Origin: Clostridiaceae bacterium UBA6110
GTDB taxonomy: Bacteria > Bacillota > Clostridia > Clostridiales > Clostridiaceae
Direction of reading: 5' to 3'
Length of the DNA stretch: 64,000 nucleotides
NCBI GenBank assembly: GCA_002428415.1
Contig: DIWI01000088.1
Coordinates: 11,649 to 75,648, forward strand
A program made the position numbers and the translations under genes. The notes beneath the pieces are model-generated. The model was not told the origin of the DNA. It made no database searches and saw nothing but the letters and a program-made list of their open reading frames with translations. Positions 60,084-64,000 of this stretch are shown here, piece after piece (within the stretch, counting starts at the first letter, position 1; every line of letters begins with the position of its first letter).

Positions 60084-61730
60084 ATGAAAAAGAAAGTGTT
60101 ACTTCTTGCAAGTATCATTATGACAGCTGCATTTGTGGCAACGGCATGCGGAACAGCTGCTCCGACTACGCCAACCACAGCTCCAACAACAGCACCAGCT
60201 GCCAAAAAGATACTGAGAACGAACAACAGCAGTGAGCCTGGTTCGCTTGATCCGGCGCTTGCACAAGGAACCCATGAGTCATGGGTACTTGACCACACCT
60301 TCGAAGGCCTTATGAAGAGGTCAAAGGAAGGTCTCATCGTCGAAGGTATAGCTGAAAAGTATACGCTTGCCGATGACAAGGTCACCTACACCTTCACACT
60401 GAGAGACGCAAAGTGGTCAAACGGTGAGAAGGTTACAGCACAGGATTTCGAATTCGCCTGGAAGAGGGTGCTCGATCCTAACCTTAAGGCAGAATATGCA
60501 TATCAGATGTTCTACCTCAAGAACGGTGCAAAGTACAACTCAGGTGAGGCCAAGCTTGAGGACGTAGGAGTAAAGGCTATTGACGAGAAGACCCTTCAGG
60601 TCGTTCTCGAATCTCCAACAGCTTACTTCCTTGAAATGGCAGCATTCTACACATACTATCCGGTTAACAAGAAGGTTGTTGAAGGAAACGCAGACTGGGC
60701 TAAGGATCCTAAGAACTACGTTTCAAACGGACCTTTCAAGCTTACAGACTGGGTTCACAATGCTTCCATAACACTTGCAAAGAATGATAACTACTATGAC
60801 GCAACCAGCGTAAAGCTTGACGGAATCGAGTTCGCAATACTCGAGGATGCAACAACAGCATGGCAGAAGTATGAAGGCGGAGAGTTCGACTTCCTTACAC
60901 CGATCCCAGGATCAGTCGTAGGACAGCTCAAGGCATCAGGCAGCAAGGAGCTCATAATAGGAACTGACCTTGCTACATACTACTACAACTTCAACTCAAA
61001 GAGAGCTCCTTTCGACAACGCTAAGATCAGAAGAGGTCTTTCTATGGCGATAGACAGGAAGACGATCGTTGAGAAGATAACACAGGGCGGACAGACACCT
61101 GCAGAAGGCGTAGTTCCATTCGGTATGTTCGACGAGAACAGCAAAGAATACAGAACTGGAGTCGGAAACCTCATAAAGTATGATCTTACTGAAGCAAAGA
61201 AGATCTTCGAAGAGGGACTTAAAGAGGCAGGAATGACTCTTGAGCAGTTCAATGCAAAGGGCTTCAAGCTCCTGTACAACACCTCTGAGACTCACAAGAA
61301 GATAGCAGAAGCTGTACAGAACATGTGGAAGGTTAGCCTCGGAGTTGAGATAGGACTTGAGAATGTTGAATTCCAGGTCAAGCTCGACAGAGAAAAGGCT
61401 GGCGACTACGACATATCAAGAGCAGGCTGGATAGGCGACTATGCAGACCCAATGACATTCGTAGACCTGTGGGAATCAAAGTCAAGCTTCAACGATGCAA
61501 AGTTCAGCAATGCTGAGTATGACAAGCTCGTTGCAGAATCAAAGGCTACAGTTGACCAGAAGGTAAGGATGGAGAACATGAGAAAGGCAGAGAAGATACT
61601 CATGGAGGCTATGCCAATAGCTCCTATATACTTCTATACACAGCCTTATGTTCAGAAACCTTATGTAACAGGCATCTTCAAGCCAATAAACAGATATCCA
61701 TATTTCACTTACGCTGACATCAACAAATAA
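60084..61730 (+). CDS. oppA: oligopeptide ABC transporter substrate-binding lipoprotein
   Basis: A 548-residue extracellular lipoprotein (lipobox with Cys22 in ATACG, then a Thr/Pro-rich linker) of the SBP_bac_5 family: NNSSEPGSLDPALAQGTHES, the VTYTFTLRDAKWSNGE signature near 96 and DYDISRAGWIGDYADP near 445. Binds oligopeptides for import. It is the first gene of the opp operon; a hairpin behind it probably raises its level over the membrane subunits. Confidence 0.94.
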   Translation: MKKKVLLLASIIMTAAFVATACGTAAPTTPTTAPTTAPAAKKILRTNNSSEPGSLDPALAQGTHESWVLDHTFEGLMKRSKEGLIVEGIAEKYTLADDKVTYTFTLRDAKWSNGEKVTAQDFEFAWKRVLDPNLKAEYAYQMFYLKNGAKYNSGEAKLEDVGVKAIDEKTLQVVLESPTAYFLEMAAFYTYYPVNKKVVEGNADWAKDPKNYVSNGPFKLTDWVHNASITLAKNDNYYDATSVKLDGIEFAILEDATTAWQKYEGGEFDFLTPIPGSVVGQLKASGSKELIIGTDLATYYYNFNSKRAPFDNAKIRRGLSMAIDRKTIVEKITQGGQTPAEGVVPFGMFDENSKEYRTGVGNLIKYDLTEAKKIFEEGLKEAGMTLEQFNAKGFKLLYNTSETHKKIAEAVQNMWKVSLGVEIGLENVEFQVKLDREKAGDYDISRAGWIGDYADPMTFVDLWESKSSFNDAKFSNAEYDKLVAESKATVDQKVRMENMRKAEKILMEAMPIAPIYFYTQPYVQKPYVTGIFKPINRYPYFTYADINK

Positions 61731-61762
61731 TACAGAACAGTATTGTTTGTTCCTTCCAGAAG

Positions 61763-61797
61763 AATCGGAGGGCTATATTAATAGCCCTCGATTTTTC
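61763..61797 (+). terminator. hairpin with T tract between oppA and oppB (partial terminator)
   Basis: GAGGGCTAT / ATAGCCCTC with loop ATTA, extended by AATC / GATT past a bulged G, then TTTTTC. Inside the operon it would cause partial termination and favour oppA. Confidence 0.8.
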
Positions 61798-61827
61798 TTT
61801 GTTATTCTATAGATTAGGAGAGGTAGC

Positions 61828-62757
61828 ATGAAAAAGTACCTTTTTAAAAGACTTTTACTGTCAATAGTCACACTATGGGCAGTCGTTACAATAACCTTTG
61901 TCCTTATGCATAGCGTTCCAGGCAATCCATTTGCCAAAGAAGGCAAGATGCCAAAGGTCATTTATGAAAACCTACAGAAGCAGTATGGACTTGACAAGCC
62001 GCTTCCGGAGCAATATGTCATTTATCTTGGCAAACTTATCAAGGGCGATTTCGGAGATTCCATGAAGTCCAGGACCGAAACCGTAAATGAGATGATAAAC
62101 AGGGGATTCCCGGTATCCGCAAGACTTGCGGTACAAGCACTCCTTATAGCAGTGATACTTGGACCGGCACTGGGTGCTCTCGCGGCACTTAACCAGAACA
62201 AAGCCCTGGATTATTTTTCGATGATTGTAGCCATAATCGGTATATCGGTACCGAGTTTCATCATGGGAACCGTCCTGATTCAGTTCGTGGCCAGGAACGT
62301 TTCATGGCTGCCCATAGGCGGTTGGGGAACTTGGAACCATACGGTGCTGCCGTCTTTTGCACTATCGCTGATGCCTCTCGCTACAATGGCGAGACTCATG
62401 AGGTCCAGCATGCTTGAAGTTCTCGGACAGGATTATATCAAGACTGCAAAGTCAAAGGGTATAACAAAGGCCGCAGTTGTATACAAGCACGCAGTCAGAA
62501 ATGCCATACTTCCTGTTGTATCAGTCCTCGGAACAATAATTTCGAATCTGCTTGTAGGAAGCTTCGTTATAGAGAAGATATTCGGCATTCCCGGACTAGG
62601 GAAATTCTTCACGACTTCAATCAGCAACAGGGATTACACCCTGATTATGGGTACAACCATATTCTATTCACTGATACTTATTGCAATGCTGTTCATTGTG
62701 GACATTGCATATATGTTCATAGATCCAAGGATCAAGCTCTTAAAGGAGGGACATTAG
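61828..62757 (+). CDS. oppB: oligopeptide ABC transporter permease
   Basis: A 309-residue permease with about six segments: N-terminal KKYLFKRLLLSIVTLWAV, HSVPGNPF and the EAA region LGQDYIKTAKSKGITKAAVVYKHAVRNA near 190-217, plus GSFVIEKIFGIPGLGKF. GGAGAGG lies ahead of the ATG. Paired with the next gene. Confidence 0.94.
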   Translation: MKKYLFKRLLLSIVTLWAVVTITFVLMHSVPGNPFAKEGKMPKVIYENLQKQYGLDKPLPEQYVIYLGKLIKGDFGDSMKSRTETVNEMINRGFPVSARLAVQALLIAVILGPALGALAALNQNKALDYFSMIVAIIGISVPSFIMGTVLIQFVARNVSWLPIGGWGTWNHTVLPSFALSLMPLATMARLMRSSMLEVLGQDYIKTAKSKGITKAAVVYKHAVRNAILPVVSVLGTIISNLLVGSFVIEKIFGIPGLGKFFTTSISNRDYTLIMGTTIFYSLILIAMLFIVDIAYMFIDPRIKLLKEGH

Positions 62758-62758
62758 T

Positions 62759-63709
62759 ATGGAACTCCAGAACAAGAAAGAACTTACCAGGGATATGTTC
62801 GAGCCTGCCCACAGGGAGGATAAGAACAAAGATGTCATAAAGAGGCCTACCATCAAGTATTGGCCGGATGTATGGAGAAGGCTCAAGCAGAACAAGCTTG
62901 CTATGGTCGGACTTACCATAATCGTCATATTTCTCATAATGTCATATCTTGGAACAAAGATTTCGGGGTACTCGTATACTGACCAGAATTACGACAAGAT
63001 AAACGTACATCCTGGTGCTGAATACTGGTTCGGAACCGATGAACTGGGAAGGGACATGTTCTCGAGAGTATGGCTTGGAACAAGATTTTCACTTATCATC
63101 GGCTTCCTTGCAGCCGCCATGGACTTCATGATAGGAGTCGTTTACGGCGGAATAGCCGGCATGGCTACAAGAAAGGTCGACTCGATAATGATGAGGTTCG
63201 CTGAGGTAATATACAGCATTCCTTATCTGCTTATAGTAATCCTCCTTTCAGTCGTGCTTTCAGGCGAAGGCGGAGGAAACAGCCTTGCCGTTCTGATACT
63301 TGCAATGAGCCTTACAGGCTGGGTCCCGATGGCGATACTCGTAAGGGGCCAGGTGCTTCAGCTCAAGGAAAGCGAGTATTCGCTTGCTGCGGAGTCACTC
63401 GGTGCCACCAAGGGCTGGATACTGAAGAAGCACATCATACCCAACACGTTGGGACCGATAATCGTCAATGTAACACTTACCATACCGAGAGCCATCTTCG
63501 CGGAAGCTACGCTTGGATATCTCGGACTAGGACTGCAGCCGCCTGACCCGTCACTGGGAAACCTTTCTAACGACGGACTCATAGGACTTGCTGTAGGTAA
63601 TGCATACCAGATCATAATTCCAGCCATATTTATCTCCTTAATCATGTTTGCTTTCAACGTACTTGGAGATGGCTTGAGAGATGCCTTGGACCCAAGGCTT
63701 AGAAAGTAG
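62759..63709 (+). CDS. oppC: oligopeptide ABC transporter permease
   Basis: A 316-residue permease: cytoplasmic N-terminus, segment near 50, HPGAEYWFGTDELGRDMFSR near 82, EAA motif LAAESLGATKGWILKKHIIPN near 210 and the C-terminal GDGLRDALDPRLRK typical of OppC/DppC. It starts one base after the oppB stop, with AAAGGAGGG ahead. Confidence 0.94.
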   Translation: MELQNKKELTRDMFEPAHREDKNKDVIKRPTIKYWPDVWRRLKQNKLAMVGLTIIVIFLIMSYLGTKISGYSYTDQNYDKINVHPGAEYWFGTDELGRDMFSRVWLGTRFSLIIGFLAAAMDFMIGVVYGGIAGMATRKVDSIMMRFAEVIYSIPYLLIVILLSVVLSGEGGGNSLAVLILAMSLTGWVPMAILVRGQVLQLKESEYSLAAESLGATKGWILKKHIIPNTLGPIIVNVTLTIPRAIFAEATLGYLGLGLQPPDPSLGNLSNDGLIGLAVGNAYQIIIPAIFISLIMFAFNVLGDGLRDALDPRLRK

Positions 63710-63722
63710 GGAGACAGAAGAA

Positions 63723-64000
63723 ATGGATAAACTTTTAGAGATAAAGGACCTGAAAATTTCCTTCAAGACCTTCTTCGGAGAAGTTGAAGCTGTCAGAGGC
63801 GTAACCTTCGATGTTGGCAAGAGGGAGACTGTTGCGATAGTCGGAGAATCCGGCTGCGGAAAGTCTGTTACCGCTGCAGGTATAATGCAGCTTCTGCCAA
63901 TGCCTCCGGCATTCTATAAGGGCGGAGAGATAATCTTTGACGGAGAGAATCTCCTTGACAAGAGTGAAAAAGAGATGCAGGGAATCAGGGGAAAGAGGAT
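63723..64000 (+). CDS. oppD: oligopeptide ABC transporter ATP-binding protein, N-terminal part
   Basis: An open frame from ATG 63723 to the window end (92 codons visible): LLEIKDLKISFKTFFGEVEAV, Walker A AIVGESGCGKSV near residue 37 and LLPMPPAFYKGGEI, the start of an OppD/DppD ATPase. The rest lies beyond the window. AGGGAGA lies ahead of the ATG, 13 bases after oppC. Confidence 0.93.
   Translation, partial: MDKLLEIKDLKISFKTFFGEVEAVRGVTFDVGKRETVAIVGESGCGKSVTAAGIMQLLPMPPAFYKGGEIIFDGENLLDKSEKEMQGIRGKR

Noticed and set aside
1..64000. CRISPR arrays, rRNA genes, prophage or complete insertion sequences
   Set aside because: No regularly spaced repeats, rRNA signatures, phage genes or intact transposase were seen.

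Overview
The window looks like a chromosomal segment of an anaerobic, Gram-positive Clostridia-type bacterium. Strong AGGAGG ribosome sites, frequent AGG and ATA codons, Cys-type lipoproteins, a tungsten-type aldehyde oxidoreductase, PPi-type phosphofructokinase, ferredoxin-nitroreductase and rubrerythrin-like proteins, and the gene order aroC-pheA-aroK all fit. No species can be named from the sequence alone. Both ends cut genes: aroC on the left and an oppD-like ATPase gene on the right.

Layout. 1-2009: end of the aromatic amino-acid operon (aroC, pheA, aroK). 1996-6225: SAM-I riboswitch operon for methionine synthesis (metF, a free-standing MetH reactivation protein, and a metH without that domain). 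6631-11180: acetoin dehydrogenase-type operon in which the lipoyl carrier and the E2 catalytic core are separate proteins, with acoX, acoA, acoB and a Lin0512 family gene; no E3 gene is present. 11301-18570: Fe(III)/hexose-phosphate-type ABC importer with a YesM/YesN-like two-component pair and a Cof-type HAD phosphatase. 18630-21421 (minus): PPi-phosphofructokinase with a ferredoxin-nitroreductase, and an Asp/Glu racemase family gene. 21563-25203: NYN-LOTUS protein, a small conserved protein, then MarR-FtsH. 25477-27628: diiron protein and CstA transporter. 27727-34417: NTPase, thpR, ADP-ribosylglycohydrolase, a small GG-ending protein, a sigma-54 activator and, behind a clear sigma-54 promoter, aldehyde ferredoxin oxidoreductase with a MoaD-type protein. 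34493-37468: M20 amidohydrolase, then a thioredoxin reductase/glutaredoxin-like pair. 37485-38329: a degenerate REP-type (Y1) transposase-like gene flanked by inverted GGGACGG repeats. 38410-42204: OmpR-type two-component system followed by a NapH-like Fe-S membrane protein and a repeat-containing exported protein, with a Pho-box-like direct repeat between them. 42279-46070: cysteine hydrolase, pirin, GT2-GtrA glycosyltransferase and phosphodiester glycosidase. 46238: tRNA-Thr(CGT). 46463-51240: sugar-acid-type catabolic cluster (enolase-superfamily enzyme, esterase, SLC13-like transporter, AraC regulator). 51447-59593: exonuclease, CorA, HAD, GyrI-like, NTF2-like, hemerythrin, hydrolase, sugar dehydrogenase-like lipoprotein, CAP lipoprotein and a MerR/TipA regulator with a 19-bp-spacer promoter. 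60084-64000: oligopeptide ABC importer.

The most notable signals are four. The first is the Y1-transposase-like protein whose HUH histidines are replaced (Asn-Glu-Tyr-Gln-Leu), sitting between inverted repeats that recur 21 kb away. The second is the sigma-54-controlled tungsten-enzyme module with two GG-ending small proteins. The third is a MetH reactivation protein with a four-Cys tail that could carry a metal or Fe-S centre. The fourth is a possible regulon link from the OmpR-type regulator to a NapH-like electron-transfer pair.
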